DNA of 7,440 nt from Acidobacteriota bacterium (GTDB lineage: Bacteria; Acidobacteriota; Terriglobia; Terriglobales; Acidobacteriaceae): the NCBI GenBank assembly GCA_021793595.1, contig JAJYSL010000209.1:1-7440 (forward strand). The letters run 5' to 3'. The position numbers and the translations under genes are program-made. A model generated the notes under the pieces. The model had not been told where the DNA came from. It saw only the letters and a list, made by a program, of their open reading frames with translations, and did no database searches. Positions 7,430 through 7,440 of this stretch are shown here, one piece after another (within the stretch, counting starts at the first letter, position 1; every line of letters begins with the position of its first letter).

Positions 7430-7440
7430 CTTTGAACCAG

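Overview
The window looks like part of a bacterial chromosome, most likely from an Acidobacteriota (Terriglobia-type) genome. This is inferred from the protein style, from a glgE gene followed by a treS-mak fusion, and from intergenic hairpin elements of a kind I recall from acidobacterial genomes; no database was searched. The large genes have a GC content of about 60% (hand-counted samples). All four genes I accept lie on the minus strand, so transcription runs from high to low coordinates.

Layout in transcription order. (1) Positions 7440-7225 are a non-coding leader with a plausible sigma70-type promoter, a weak LacI-family-like operator and an extended Shine-Dalgarno (SD) sequence. (2) 7224-5215 is glgE, the maltose-1-phosphate:alpha-glucan maltosyltransferase. 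(3) A 111-base spacer holds two GC-rich hairpins. (4) 5103-1747 is a bifunctional trehalose synthase / maltokinase fusion. (5) A 267-base spacer is filled with inverted repeats that resemble dispersed elements. (6) 1479-973 is a small, AT-richer gene for a two-helix membrane protein with a PH-like tail. (7) 965 to beyond base 1 is a partial gene for a highly divergent GT-A glycosyltransferase-like protein, related to the glucosyl-3-phosphoglycerate-synthase / GT81-like family. Its sugar-nucleotide and metal-binding motifs appear to be missing.

The two large genes make up most of the GlgE pathway. TreS converts trehalose to maltose, the Mak domain phosphorylates maltose to alpha-maltose-1-phosphate with ATP, and GlgE adds the maltosyl unit to an alpha-1,4-glucan. 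The usual fourth enzyme, the branching enzyme GlgB, is not in the window. The glycosyltransferase-like protein may connect this cluster to glucosylglycerate-type metabolism, or may be a non-catalytic relative. That protein and the compositionally odd membrane gene beside it are the least explained parts of the window. No tRNA, rRNA, CRISPR array or transposase gene was seen.
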